This document shows positions 1 to 8,214 of a stretch of DNA of 64,000 bases, piece after piece (within the stretch, counting starts at the first letter, position 1; the number at the start of each line of letters is the position of its first letter). The notes beneath the pieces are model-generated. The model saw only the letters and a list, made by a program, of their open reading frames with translations, did no database searches and was not told where the DNA came from. The stretch covers positions 4,456,001-4,520,000 of the forward strand of contig NZ_JAUALB010000001.1 in assembly GCF_030345795.1 (NCBI RefSeq), read 5' to 3'. Source of the DNA: Micromonospora sp. WMMA1363. Its GTDB lineage: Bacteria; Actinomycetota; Actinomycetes; Mycobacteriales; Micromonosporaceae. The position numbers were made by a program, and so were the translations under genes.

Positions 1-1
1 G

Positions 2-307
2 GCGCTCGATGAAGGACGAACGCCCGACCGGTCGGTGTTTCGGGAGGCGGTCCGTGCCTTGTTGACTACCCTCGGGGAGCGCGCCCCCGGCCGATCGGTG
101 GAGGTGCGTGTCCCACCTTACGGTGTGGTTCAGTGCGTTCCGGGTCCCCGGCACACCCGGGGCGTCCCGCCGAACGTGGTCGAGACGGATCCGGCGACCT
201 GGCTGCGGGTTGCCACCGGTCGGCTCGACTGGGCCGACGCGATCACGCAGGGCCGCGTGCGGGCGAGCGGGATCCGCGCGGATATCTCCGCATACCTGCC
301 GCTGTAG
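2..307 (+). CDS. Sterol carrier-family protein, C-terminal part (cut by window start)
   Basis: The reading frame is open from base 2 and ends at 307; the N-terminus lies outside the window, so only about 100 residues are visible. They include the stretch VPPYGVVQCVPGP and the ending TQGRVRASGIRADISAYLPL. Small SCP2-like 'sterol carrier family' proteins of this kind commonly sit just upstream of purF in actinomycetes, and this agrees with position and orientation here. They are thought to bind a hydrophobic ligand; no catalytic residues are evident. The family call rests on memory of such neighbours and on the DWADAITQGRVRASG pattern typical of SCP2 C-termini. An unrelated small protein cannot be excluded. 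Confidence 0.6.
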   Translation, partial: ALDEGRTPDRSVFREAVRALLTTLGERAPGRSVEVRVPPYGVVQCVPGPRHTRGVPPNVVETDPATWLRVATGRLDWADAITQGRVRASGIRADISAYLPL

Positions 308-341
308 CTGCGGTTGCGCGCAGCAGTGCGTGACAACGTGC

Positions 342-369
342 AGTCAACTCGTGACTTTATGTGTTGACT
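342..369. promoter_or_regulatory. Inverted repeat in the purF leader
   Basis: AGTCAAC (342-348) and GTTGACT (363-369) form perfect 7-base arms around a 14-base spacer, in the A+T-richer stretch about 100 bases before purF. The size suits an operator for a dimeric repressor or part of the promoter region. No regulator is encoded nearby, so the role is inferred. Confidence 0.35.
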
Positions 370-469
370 TGCGTTCGCGTACACTGTCAGGCGACGACGA
401 CAGTGGTCCCGGCCGAGAGCGCGAATCCCGTGATTCCCGCCAGGCCAGTCCAGCATGAGGGAGCGGCAG

Positions 470-2056
470 GTGCCCCGAGGCGATGGCCGACTGAGCCACG
501 ACCTTGATCCCCAGCGTCCAGGCCCCCAGGACGCGTGCGGCGTCTTCGGTATCTGGGCGCCCGGCGAGGAGGTCGCCAACCTGACCTACTTCGGTCTGTA
601 CGCGTTGCAGCATCGGGGGCAGGAGGCGGCCGGAATCGCGGTCAGCGACGGCTCGGGGGTGGTGGTTTACAAGGATCTCGGCCTGGTCGCGCAGGTGTTC
701 GACGAGCCGACCCTGGCCAGTCTGCGCGGGCACGTGGCGATCGGCCACGCGCGATACTCGACGACCGGCGCCTCCACCTGGGAGAACGCCCAACCGACGA
801 TCCGGTCCACCAGTGCGGGCACCACCATCGCGCTGGCTCACAACGGCAACCTGGTCAACACCGCCGACCTGCAACGCGAGGCCGCCGAGCGGGGGGCGGT
901 CGCCGACCGGGCCACCAACGACACCTCCCTGGTGACGATGCTGCTCGCCAGCCGGCCAGACCGGTCGGTCGAGGCGGCCGCGTTGGAGGTGCTCCCCCAG
1001 CTGCGGGGCGCGTTCAGCTTCGTCTTCATGGACGAGTCGACGTTGTACGCGGCCCGCGACCCGCACGGAGTGCGCCCGCTGGTGCTCGGCCGGCTGGAGC
1101 GCGGCTGGGTCGTCGCCAGCGAGACGGCCGCGCTGGACATCGTCGGCGCGAGCGTGGTCCGCGAGGTCGAGCCCGGCGAGCTGATCGCAATCGACGAGGA
1201 CGGCCTACGCTCCACCAGGTTCGCGTCGCCGGAGCCGAAGGGTTGCCTCTTCGAGTACGTCTACATCGCGCGCCCGGACGCCACCATCGCCGGGCGGAAC
1301 GTGCACGCGGCGCGGGTGCAGATCGGTCGCCAGTTGGCCAGGGAGTACCCGGTCGAGGCCGACCTGGTGATCCCGGTGCCGGAGTCCGGCACGCCGGCGG
1401 CCATCGGCTTCGCGGCGGAGTCGGGCATCACCTACGGCGCCGGCCTGATGAAGAACCCCTACGTCGGGCGCACTTTCATCCAGCCGTCGCAGACACTGCG
1501 CCAGCTCGGTATCCGACTCAAGCTCAACCCGCTCCGCGAGAACGTACGCGGCAAGCGGCTGGTCGTGGTCGACGACTCAATCGTCCGCGGCAACACCCAG
1601 CGGGCCATCGTGCGGATGCTCCGCGAGGCCGGTGCGCTGGAAGTGCACGTTCGCATCTCCTCACCACCGGTGACCTGGCCGTGCTTCTACGGCATCGACT
1701 TCGCCACCCGGGCCGAGTTGCTCGCCAACGGGCTGGACAACGAGGGTGTCCGGCGGTCGATCGGTGCCGACACCCTCGGGTACGTGTCGCTGTCCGGACT
1801 GATCGCGGCCTCCGAGCAGCCGAAGAGCCGCCTCTGCCGAGCCTGTTTCGACGGTGAGTACCCGATCGAGCTGCCGGCCGCCAACCTGATCGGCAAGCAC
1901 GTGCTGGAGGGGGTCGGCCGGCGTGTCACCGCCGAGGCATCCGAGCAGCACACCCCTCCGCTCGTCGCCACTCCGGGCGATAACGACGGTCGCGGCTCGG
2001 CGCTTCTGACGCCGCGCTCCGACCTGAGACCGTCGGCCGCCACCCACCGCCCGTAG
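470..2056 (+). CDS. purF: Amidophosphoribosyltransferase
   Basis: Catalyses the first step of de novo purine synthesis: PRPP plus glutamine to 5-phosphoribosylamine. An N-terminal Ntn glutaminase domain begins at Cys23 in DACGVFGIW, preceded by a propeptide that must be removed to expose the Cys nucleophile. The phosphoribosyltransferase signature VVVDDSIVRGNT lies in the C-terminal half. Cysteines in GCLFEY, PCFYGID and the CRAC pair match the four Fe-S ligands of the Bacillus-type enzyme. The GTG at 470 was chosen because AGGGAG lies six bases upstream; an in-frame ATG at 455 is the alternative. The last 40 or so residues are a low-complexity tail. purM follows after about 60 bases. Confidence 0.95.
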   Translation: MPRGDGRLSHDLDPQRPGPQDACGVFGIWAPGEEVANLTYFGLYALQHRGQEAAGIAVSDGSGVVVYKDLGLVAQVFDEPTLASLRGHVAIGHARYSTTGASTWENAQPTIRSTSAGTTIALAHNGNLVNTADLQREAAERGAVADRATNDTSLVTMLLASRPDRSVEAAALEVLPQLRGAFSFVFMDESTLYAARDPHGVRPLVLGRLERGWVVASETAALDIVGASVVREVEPGELIAIDEDGLRSTRFASPEPKGCLFEYVYIARPDATIAGRNVHAARVQIGRQLAREYPVEADLVIPVPESGTPAAIGFAAESGITYGAGLMKNPYVGRTFIQPSQTLRQLGIRLKLNPLRENVRGKRLVVVDDSIVRGNTQRAIVRMLREAGALEVHVRISSPPVTWPCFYGIDFATRAELLANGLDNEGVRRSIGADTLGYVSLSGLIAASEQPKSRLCRACFDGEYPIELPAANLIGKHVLEGVGRRVTAEASEQHTPPLVATPGDNDGRGSALLTPRSDLRPSAATHRP

Positions 2057-2117
2057 CACCAGCCGGAGCGGTCCGGTCAGCGCCGTTCCCGCACCGGAAC
2101 CACCAAAGGGGAGAACC

Positions 2118-3269
2118 GTGACGCACGTGTCCGAGCGCAGCGGCGCAGGAAGCAGCCCGACCGGAGCCGGCGGTGACCGTCAGCCCTGGACGGCCGGCAC
2201 CGGCCGCCCGGCGCGCAAACGGACCTCGTACGCGGACGCCGGGGTCTCCATCGAGGCGGGCGATCGCGCCGTCGAGCTGTTGAAGTCCAAGGTCAAGCAG
2301 ACCCGGCGGCCCGAGGTGATGGGTGACCTGGGCGGCTTCGCCGGCCTGTTCCGGCTGGACACGAAGAAGTACAAGCACCCGATCCTCGCCTCGTCCACCG
2401 ACGGTGTGGGCACCAAGCTGGTCATCGCTCAGCAGATGGACATCCACGACACGGTCGGCATCGATTTGGTCGCGATGGTGGTGGACGATCTGGTCGCCTG
2501 CGGCGCCGAGCCGCTGTTCCTGCTCGACTACATCGCCACCGGTGAGGTCGTCCCGGACAAGGTGGCTGAGATCGGTGCGGGCATCGCCGATGGCTGCCGG
2601 TACGCGGGCTGCGCGCTGCTCGGCGGCGAGACCGCCGAGCACCCGGGCGTCCTTCGCCCGGACGAGTACGACATCTCCGCCACCGGTGTCGGCGTGGTGG
2701 AGGAGGGCGAGATCCTCAGCTCGGAGCGGGTCGAGGTCGGCGACGTCGTGATCGCGATGCGTTCGTCCGGCCTGCACTCAAACGGGTACTCGCTGGTCCG
2801 GCACGTGTTGCTCGGCGCCGGCCGGATGCGGCTCGATGTGGTCATCGAGGACTTCGGCCGTCAGCGCACGCTCGGCGAGGAGTTGCTCACCCCGACGAAG
2901 ATCTACGCGCAGGACTGCCTGAAGCTGATCGCCGAGGCGGAGGTGCGGGTGCTCGCGCATGTCACGGGTGGCGGCATCCCGGGCAACCTGGTGCGGGTCC
3001 TGCCCGAGCACGTCGATGCTGTGGTCAACCGCTCTACCTGGAAGCCGCAGCCGATCTTCGAGCTGGTGCAGTCGAAGGGTCGGATCGAGGACGTGGAGAT
3101 GGAGGCGACGTTCAACCTGGGCGTCGGCATGTTCGCGGTCGTCTCGGCAGAGGACGCCGACCGTGCGCTGGCCACGCTGACCGGCCGTGGTGTGGACGCC
3201 TGGCAGGCTGGCGAGATCATCGAGGGCACCGGCAACGTCCAGATGGTCGGCCAGCATACCCGCGGATGA
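2118..3269 (+). CDS. purM: Phosphoribosylformylglycinamidine cyclo-ligase (AIR synthetase)
   Basis: Closes the imidazole ring of FGAM with ATP to give AIR, the fifth step of purine synthesis. The 383-residue protein carries the family motif SSTDGVGTKL, the phosphate-binding segment GGETAEHPG and the C-terminal HVTGGGIPGNL. The first 35 residues are a polar, low-complexity extension before SYADAGVSIEAGD, where the family core begins. The GTG start at 2118 has GGGGAG eight bases upstream. It probably shares a transcript with purF. Confidence 0.95.
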   Translation: MTHVSERSGAGSSPTGAGGDRQPWTAGTGRPARKRTSYADAGVSIEAGDRAVELLKSKVKQTRRPEVMGDLGGFAGLFRLDTKKYKHPILASSTDGVGTKLVIAQQMDIHDTVGIDLVAMVVDDLVACGAEPLFLLDYIATGEVVPDKVAEIGAGIADGCRYAGCALLGGETAEHPGVLRPDEYDISATGVGVVEEGEILSSERVEVGDVVIAMRSSGLHSNGYSLVRHVLLGAGRMRLDVVIEDFGRQRTLGEELLTPTKIYAQDCLKLIAEAEVRVLAHVTGGGIPGNLVRVLPEHVDAVVNRSTWKPQPIFELVQSKGRIEDVEMEATFNLGVGMFAVVSAEDADRALATLTGRGVDAWQAGEIIEGTGNVQMVGQHTRG

Positions 3270-3407
3270 TTACGCGCTGCTGATCGTGTGGGCACCTGAT
3301 CAGGGCTTCACCCGAGTGGCGATTGCCGCCTAGCCTGGAGGTCACGCTCAACGCTGCTGGGCACGACAGGTGCCTGGGCAGCTCCTCGGGCGTGGCAGAG
3401 GAGGGCG

Positions 3408-4541
3408 ATGGCTGCTCGGGGACAGTCGACGAGCGGGATGCGTGGTCTGGCCACCGTTCCGACGTACGTGGTGATGCAGCCTACAACTCTCTGTAATCTC
3501 GATTGCGCTTACTGCTATCTGCCGTTCCGGTCGGTTGACCGGAGGATGCCGGTGTCGGTGGCCGCGGCGGTGGCGGCGACGGTCAACCCGTGGGCGCGCG
3601 TCGGCCGGTTCTCGGTGGTGTGGCACGGCGGTGAGCCCCTCGCCGCGGGGCGGGACCATCTCGCCGCGTTGATCGCACCGTTCGGTCCGGAAGTCGAGCA
3701 CCACGTCCAGACCAACGCGACGCTGATCGACGACGACTGGTGCCGATTCTTCGCCGAACACCGGGTCCGGGTGAGCGTCAGCGTGGACGGGCCGCGGGAA
3801 CGCAACGGGGATCGGGTCACCCGGGCGGGGCGGCCGGCGTACGACCGGATCGTGCGCGGCGTCGCGGCGTTGCGCCGGCACGGGCTGCCCTTCTCGGCGC
3901 TGGCCGTGGTGGGGCGGCCCGGACCGGGGCTTGCCCGTGAACTGTACGACTACTTCCTCGATCTCGGTCCCGACGTACTAGGGGTCAACATAGAGGAGAC
4001 CGAGGGCGTCAACACGCGGGACAACACCCACGACGAGGAGGCGGTAAGGGCCTTCTGGGCGGAGTTGGTGGCGGCCTGGCGGCGGAACCCGAGGATCCAC
4101 CTGCGTGAGATCGAGTGGTCGTTGCGATACACCGCGGCGGTGCTCGACGGTAGCGCCGGCGACCTGCTGCCCAGTCGGCTGGACCCGATCCCGACGGTCG
4201 GTCACGATGGGTCGGTGACCGTCCTGTCGCCCGAGCTGGCCGGCTTCACCGATCCTCGGTATGGCGACTTCAGCAGCGGCAACGTGCTGGTCACACCCCT
4301 GGAGCAGATCCTCGCCGACGCCGCAACGACGCCGTGGGTGGGCGAGTTCCTCTCCGGCGTGGAGGCGTGCCGCAGATCGTGCCCATACTTCGGGTTCTGT
4401 GGCGGCGGTCACGCCGCCAATCGCTACTTCGAGCTGGGGCGTTTTGACGGTACGGAGACCGAGCACTGCCGCAACAGCAAGATCCGCCTATTGGAGGGAG
4501 TGTTGGAGCATGCCCGAGACCACCAGTCACCGGCAGCCTGA
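3408..4541 (+). CDS. amcB: Radical SAM/SPASM peptide maturase, cyclophane-forming (AmcB type)
   Basis: The 377-residue enzyme is expected to install carbon-carbon crosslinks between aromatic side chains and the beta-carbon of a nearby residue in the peptide encoded next to it. The radical SAM motif is C29-x3-C33-x2-C36 (TLCNLDCAYCYL). A cysteine-rich C-terminus (CRRSCPYFGFCGGGH, then EHCRNSK) is the SPASM-like region that would hold auxiliary Fe-S clusters; the FGFCGGGHAANRYFE block is typical of these maturases. A GAGGAG ribosome site precedes the ATG at 3408. The gene overlaps amcA by 32 bases in another frame, which strongly couples them. No peptidase or exporter gene adjoins. The radical SAM/SPASM class is near certain; the AmcB assignment rests on the precursor beside it. 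Confidence 0.88.
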   Translation: MAARGQSTSGMRGLATVPTYVVMQPTTLCNLDCAYCYLPFRSVDRRMPVSVAAAVAATVNPWARVGRFSVVWHGGEPLAAGRDHLAALIAPFGPEVEHHVQTNATLIDDDWCRFFAEHRVRVSVSVDGPRERNGDRVTRAGRPAYDRIVRGVAALRRHGLPFSALAVVGRPGPGLARELYDYFLDLGPDVLGVNIEETEGVNTRDNTHDEEAVRAFWAELVAAWRRNPRIHLREIEWSLRYTAAVLDGSAGDLLPSRLDPIPTVGHDGSVTVLSPELAGFTDPRYGDFSSGNVLVTPLEQILADAATTPWVGEFLSGVEACRRSCPYFGFCGGGHAANRYFELGRFDGTETEHCRNSKIRLLEGVLEHARDHQSPAA

Positions 4542-4746
4542 GCGCGCGGCGGGTGCGGCCGGAGACGAGGTCGCCGACCGCGTTCGCGCGGCGGGTCCCG
4601 GCCTGGCCGCGCTGCTCCACGACGCTGAGGTGGCGCGGCGACTGCGCGCGGAGGTAGCGGGCGGCGACGGTGTCAGCGCGGTCTGCGCCTGGAACCACTT
4701 CGAGAACATCCCGACGTTCTACAACTGGAACAACCGTCCGCGCTGA
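4510..4746 (+). CDS. amcA: Cyclophane RiPP precursor peptide (AmcA type)
   Basis: This is a 78-residue precursor starting with the ATG at 4510 inside the end of amcB. Residues 1-58 form a charged, helix-prone leader (LAALLHDAEVARRLRAEV). The C-terminal core, about 59-78, is rich in aromatics and asparagine and has four aromatic-X-X triads: W61-N-H63, F64-E-N66, F70-Y-N72 and W73-N-N75. These are the kind of site that triceptide-type radical SAM enzymes cyclise. The GGAG at 4504-4507 is too close for a normal ribosome site, so translation probably depends on coupling to amcB. Product structure and bioactivity cannot be read from sequence. Confidence 0.85.
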   Translation: MPETTSHRQPERAAGAAGDEVADRVRAAGPGLAALLHDAEVARRLRAEVAGGDGVSAVCAWNHFENIPTFYNWNNRPR

Positions 4747-4760
4747 ACGGAAGGCCCGAT

Positions 4761-4793
4761 CCGGGGCCGCTGGACGAGGTCCGGCGGCCCCGG
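4761..4793 (+). terminator. GC-rich hairpin after amcA
   Basis: CCGGGGCCGC (4761-4770) pairs perfectly with GCGGCCCCGG (4784-4793) around a 13-base loop, 14 bases after the amcA stop. There is no T-run, as is common for actinobacterial terminators. Confidence 0.55.
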
Positions 4794-4843
4794 GGCCGTG
4801 TCCCAATTCGCTGCTCGCGGGGCAGGACCCCGGCGGTTGCGGT

Positions 4844-4875
4844 TTCGGCCGGATACGACGCCGTATCCGGCCGAA
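4844..4875. terminator. Strong 14-bp hairpin between amcA and the DUF3073 gene
   Basis: TTCGGCCGGATACG (4844-4857) and CGTATCCGGCCGAA (4862-4875) are perfect complements with a 4-base ACGC loop. It lies between genes that converge, so it can act as a bidirectional terminator. A nearby tandem repeat (4895-4928) is listed separately. Confidence 0.55.
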
Positions 4876-4894
4876 CCGTCGGCTGCCGGACCGA

Positions 4895-4928
4895 TTCCTG
4901 GGCCGCACGTGTTCCTGGGCCGCACGTG
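4895..4928. repeat. Tandem 17-bp direct repeat
   Basis: The unit TTCCTGGGCCGCACGTG occurs twice head-to-tail (4895-4911 and 4912-4928) without mismatch, in the non-coding gap between amcA and the DUF3073 gene. Each unit contains the palindrome CACGTG except for the junction base. Function unknown. Confidence 0.8.
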
Positions 4929-5035
4929 GGGCCGGGACTCCGGGCGTGGGCCCGGACGTCCGTCAGGACTCCGCTGGCGGACGGGCACATGCGTGAGCAC
5001 GCGGAGCTTGCCGCGTGCTCAGATGCGACCGGGGG

Positions 5036-5251
5036 TCAGCGGTTCGGACGGACCCAGGGGTCCGGGTCGTCGTCCGCGTGGTCCTCGTCATCGTCGTCGA
5101 CATACTCGTTGTAGTCGTCGTCGAAGTCGTGGTCCGACTTGCGGCTGCCGCCGAGTTCTCGCTGCAAGGCGGCGAGGTCGGTGTTCGGGGAGTGGTACTT
5201 CAGCTCCCGGGCCACCTTTGTCTGCTTGGCCTTAGCACGGCCGCGCCCCAT
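5036..5251 (-). CDS. DUF3073 family protein
   Basis: A 71-residue protein beginning MGRGRAKAKQTKVARELKYH, with a basic first half and a very acidic second half (HDFDDDYNEYVDDDDEDHADDD). This start motif and charge split are characteristic of DUF3073, a small cytosolic family of unknown function conserved across actinobacteria and usually encoded close to purM. The ATG at 5251 is the family start; an upstream in-frame extension is not conserved-looking. It converges with amcA and is separated from the vdh stop upstream by about 290 bases in which I see no gene. Confidence 0.85.
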   Translation of the reverse strand: MGRGRAKAKQTKVARELKYHSPNTDLAALQRELGGSRKSDHDFDDDYNEYVDDDDEDHADDDPDPWVRPNR

Positions 5252-5543
5252 GGCTCGACCCCCTCGCACAGAATGCGGGGCAGCCCGAAGGCGGGCCCCG
5301 ATGACGTCAGGCATCTCTCGTGGTTCTTACGGTACATGGGGATGCCGTCGTTCGGCACCTCGGGTTACCGTCGACCGGGCTCCGCGCGTCGCGGTGGTCC
5401 AGTCGTCACTCAGTGTACCTGGTAAGGACCGGTCTCCGGGCTTGCCCGTGACGCCGGACGAATCGCCTCGAAATACAGCTTAACGGCGCCGCCCGCTGTC
5501 CGAGGACCGGGGGCGGAACCGGCCGGCGCCGCCCCCGGGCCGA

Positions 5544-6626
5544 TCAGGCCAGGTGAATCGTGCGCAGTCGGCCGACCTCGGCCATCCGCCGCTCGGCCAG
5601 CCGGTCCGCCGCCACCGCCGGGGGCACGCCCTCGGTGTCGGCGAGCCGGAGGATCTCCCGGGTGGTGTCGTAGATCTTCGTGGCCCGCAGTTTGGCCCGC
5701 TCGAAGTTGAAGCCCTCGATCTCGTCGGCGACCTGGATCACCCCGCCGGCGTTGACCACGTAGTCCGGCGCGTAGAGGATGCCACGATCGGCGAGCACCT
5801 TCTCGATGCCAGGGTGGGCGAGCTGGTTGTTGGCCGCGCCGACGACCGCCCTGGCGCGCAGCGCCGGCACCGTGTCGTCGTTGAGCGCGCCGCCCAGCGC
5901 GCACGGGGCGTACATGTCGATGTCGGCGGCGACCAGCTTGGCGGCGTCCTCGACCAGTGTCACCTGCGGGTGGGCCGTTCGGGCCCACTCCAGGGCCCTG
6001 GGGTCGACGTCGGTCGCCACGACCTCGGCGCCGTCCTCCAGCAGGTGGCTCACCAGGTACTTGCCGACCTTACCCAGGCCGGCCACGCCGACCCGCTTGC
6101 CGTGCAGCGTCGGAGCGCCCCAGATGTGCTCAGCCGTCGCGCGCATGCCCTGGAAGACGCCCCAGGCGGTGAGGATGGAGGAGTCGCCCGCGCCGCCGTG
6201 CTCGACGCTGCGACCGGTCACGTACCGGGTCTCCCGGGCGATGACGTCCATGTCGGCGACGTAGGTGCCGACGTCGCAGGCGGTGTAATAGCGCCCACCC
6301 AGCGACTCCACGAACCGGCCGTACGCGCGCAGTAGCGCCTCGCCCTTGACCTGTTCCGGGTCGCCCCAGATGACCGCCTTGCCGCCGCCCAGGTCCAGAC
6401 CGGCGAGGGCGTTCTTGTAGGCCATGCCGCGGGACAGGTGGAGCACGTCGGTGAGGGCGGCCTCCTCGCTGGCGTACGGGTAGAATCGGGTGCCACCGAG
6501 CGCGGGGCCCAGCGTCGTGGAGTAGATGCTGATGATCGCCTTCAGGCCGGTCTGCTTGTCCTGGCAGAACACGACCTGTTCGTGGCCGGTCGACCCCGGG
6601 TCGTCGGCGGTGGCGAATACGCCCAT
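5544..6626 (-). CDS. vdh: Valine/leucine dehydrogenase (Glu/Leu/Phe/Val dehydrogenase family)
   Basis: A 360-residue NAD-dependent amino-acid dehydrogenase that oxidatively deaminates branched-chain amino acids, supplying acyl-CoA starters for catabolism and polyketide or branched fatty-acid synthesis. The N-terminal substrate domain has the glycine-rich segment with the active-site lysine in [10 protein letters not shown]; the second domain has the Rossmann motif GVAGLGKVG. The ATG at 6626 gives [20 protein letters not shown], matching family N-termini. S. coelicolor has vdh in the same position, between the purM region and bldC. Valine is likelier than leucine as substrate from that synteny, but this cannot be settled by inspection. 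Confidence 0.85.
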   Translation of the reverse strand: MGVFATADDPGSTGHEQVVFCQDKQTGLKAIISIYSTTLGPALGGTRFYPYASEEAALTDVLHLSRGMAYKNALAGLDLGGGKAVIWGDPEQVKGEALLRAYGRFVESLGGRYYTACDVGTYVADMDVIARETRYVTGRSVEHGGAGDSSILTAWGVFQGMRATAEHIWGAPTLHGKRVGVAGLGKVGKYLVSHLLEDGAEVVATDVDPRALEWARTAHPQVTLVEDAAKLVAADIDMYAPCALGGALNDDTVPALRARAVVGAANNQLAHPGIEKVLADRGILYAPDYVVNAGGVIQVADEIEGFNFERAKLRATKIYDTTREILRLADTEGVPPAVAADRLAERRMAEVGRLRTIHLA

Positions 6627-6855
6627 GACTCGCTCCTGGTGTGGTGTGCGGCCTTGTGGGCCGTGGACCTGTGGACGCCGGCGGGATGGTGCCGGTGTCG
6701 CTGAGCCTAGTATCGGCCGACGTCGCCTCGACCGGCCCGGACGCCTGGGTCCGTAGGCCGGGACCGGCCAGTCCACGCGTCACCGGCCGTCGGCTTCCAT
6801 GCGCTTGGCTCGGTGCCGCCGGAGCAGCAGGTCCGACTCGTGGGAGGATCGCGCC

Positions 6856-7695
6856 GTGCCGTCGCTCTTCGCTTCATACCTTCGGGTGTACGAACCGTTG
6901 ACCGCCTTCGATCGAGATCGCCAGTCGTACTGGCGGCGCTATGTCGAGCAGGGACGCGCCGTCGCCCCGGGGGAGGGCCCGAGACGTCAGCAGGCGTCGG
7001 TGATCGAGGCGCTCGGCGCGGGCTGGACCCGCCTGCCGGACCCACCCGACGAGGCGTACGTCCTGGAGACCGACGAGACCCTGCTGATCTGCCCGTGGAA
7101 CCTGCGCATCCGGGTGGCGGAGGCGGCGCTGAGCGCGCGGGACGGCGTCCCGCCGGTGCTGGCCGACGCCTTCGTCCCGCCGGTGCTCGCCGGGCAGGCC
7201 AAGGCGGTGGTCGACGACTGGCGCAGCGGGGCGCGGGTGCTGGAGCACGGTGTCCCCCGGGTGCACGAGCAGATCGCGACCTGGGGCGTGCCGCTGCGAT
7301 GGTTCGTCCTCTTCGATCCGGAGGAGCGGCACCACGTCACCCGGCCGGACCTGCGGGCGTTGCGGTATCGGACCGAGATCTCCAAGGCTCGCCGCCGTTC
7401 GTCCCGGGCCCTCGCCGTGTTGCGGAAGTCGGTGGGTGCCGCGCCGATCACGGAGGCCGTGGAGGAGGCCGCCCGGTGGCTCGAGGAGTTCCATCCCCGA
7501 TCGGTGGTGGAGTTGGACTACGGCGGGCTGCTCGAACTGCTCTCGGACGAGACGCTCGCCGCCGACGACTCGCCGGAATTGGTCGCGGCCGGCCTCGCCG
7601 GCCTGTCCCGGGGCGAGGCGGAGGAGGCGTCGGCGGCGTACGACAAGTTGGTTGCGCGGTGGCGTGCGGTGCAACTGCTGGAGCGGTGCAATTAG
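6856..7695 (+). CDS. Conserved hypothetical protein of the vdh-bldC interval
   Basis: I do not recognise a characterised family. The 279-residue product begins VPSLFASYLRVYEPLTAFDR from a GTG at 6856 with GGGAGG about eight bases upstream. It is soluble, rich in Arg and Glu, has no signal peptide or membrane segment, and ends YDKLVARWRAVQLLERCN. A Trp-containing block (CPWNLRIRVAEAAL) and the basic helix ISKARRRSSRALAVLRKSV stand out. A gene of this size separates vdh from bldC in other actinomycetes too, so it belongs to the conserved chromosome core. The longer open frame upstream lacks a ribosome site. Confidence 0.75.
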   Translation: MPSLFASYLRVYEPLTAFDRDRQSYWRRYVEQGRAVAPGEGPRRQQASVIEALGAGWTRLPDPPDEAYVLETDETLLICPWNLRIRVAEAALSARDGVPPVLADAFVPPVLAGQAKAVVDDWRSGARVLEHGVPRVHEQIATWGVPLRWFVLFDPEERHHVTRPDLRALRYRTEISKARRRSSRALAVLRKSVGAAPITEAVEEAARWLEEFHPRSVVELDYGGLLELLSDETLAADDSPELVAAGLAGLSRGEAEEASAAYDKLVARWRAVQLLERCN

Positions 7696-7936
7696 CCCCA
7701 AACCGGCGAGTTACCCGAGAGTAGGTTGTAGTTGGCGCATCGCCAAGCGTGATCATGAGTCCGAATAAGATGCGTTCTGCTACGTAAAAGACGCATAATT
7801 CGGTCATGGTTCATCCGTCCGTCTAGGGACGTCCGGCCGTTCGGCCCATGTCGGACATCGGGGACTAGCCGGACCATGGGAGACGCGTCGGCCGGCGGGA
7901 CCCCGGCCGATGTCTCTACATGTGGAGGAGTGACCC
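7696..7936 (+). promoter_or_regulatory. bldC leader and probable promoter region
   Basis: This 241-base gap has a markedly A+T-richer core around 7760-7800 (GTCCGAATAAGATGCG, then CTACGTAAAAGACGCATAAT), unlike the flanking genes. ATGCGT (7770-7775) and ACGCAT (7791-7796) form a short inverted repeat. GTGGAGGAGTG just before the ATG at 7937 supplies the ribosome site. Promoter position is inferred, not shown. Confidence 0.4.
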
Positions 7937-8146
7937 ATGGCATCGCGAACGCACGAACCGGAGCCGCTGCTCACGCCGGCCGAGGTGGCGTCGATGTTCC
8001 GTGTCGACCCGAAGACGGTGACCCGGTGGGCCAAGGCCGGCAAGCTGAGCGCCATCCGAACCCTCGGGGGGCACCGTCGGTACCGGGAGTCGGAGGTCAG
8101 GGCCCTGCTGCAGGGGCAGATCCCGCAGCAGCGTCAGGGGGACTGA
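7937..8146 (+). CDS. bldC: Developmental regulator BldC (MerR-like winged helix)
   Basis: The 69-residue protein is almost entirely a MerR-type winged-helix DNA-binding domain: LTPAEVASMFRVDPKTVTRW is the helix-turn-helix and GGHRRYRESEV the wing. It lacks the dimerisation helix and effector domain of true MerR proteins. In Streptomyces BldC binds direct repeats head-to-tail and holds back entry into development. Length, motif order and the vdh-side location match that protein closely. A perfect hairpin terminator follows immediately. Confidence 0.93.
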   Translation: MASRTHEPEPLLTPAEVASMFRVDPKTVTRWAKAGKLSAIRTLGGHRRYRESEVRALLQGQIPQQRQGD

Positions 8147-8170
8147 CCGGCCGGCAGTCAACAGACGATG

Positions 8171-8210
8171 TGCGAAAGGGCGGCGGACAGTGGTCCGCCG
8201 CCCTTTCGCA
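8171..8210. terminator. Perfect 18-bp bidirectional terminator hairpin
   Basis: TGCGAAAGGGCGGCGGAC (8171-8188) and its exact complement (8193-8210) enclose a 4-base loop. It lies between the convergent bldC and PPOX genes and can serve both, with CCCTTTCG/CGAAAGGG at the stem base. Confidence 0.85.
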
Positions 8211-8214
8211 CGAT

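Noticed and set aside
351..385. sigma70-like promoter for purF (TTGACT and TACACT)
   Set aside because: The two boxes are separated by only 10 bases, too short for a functional pair.
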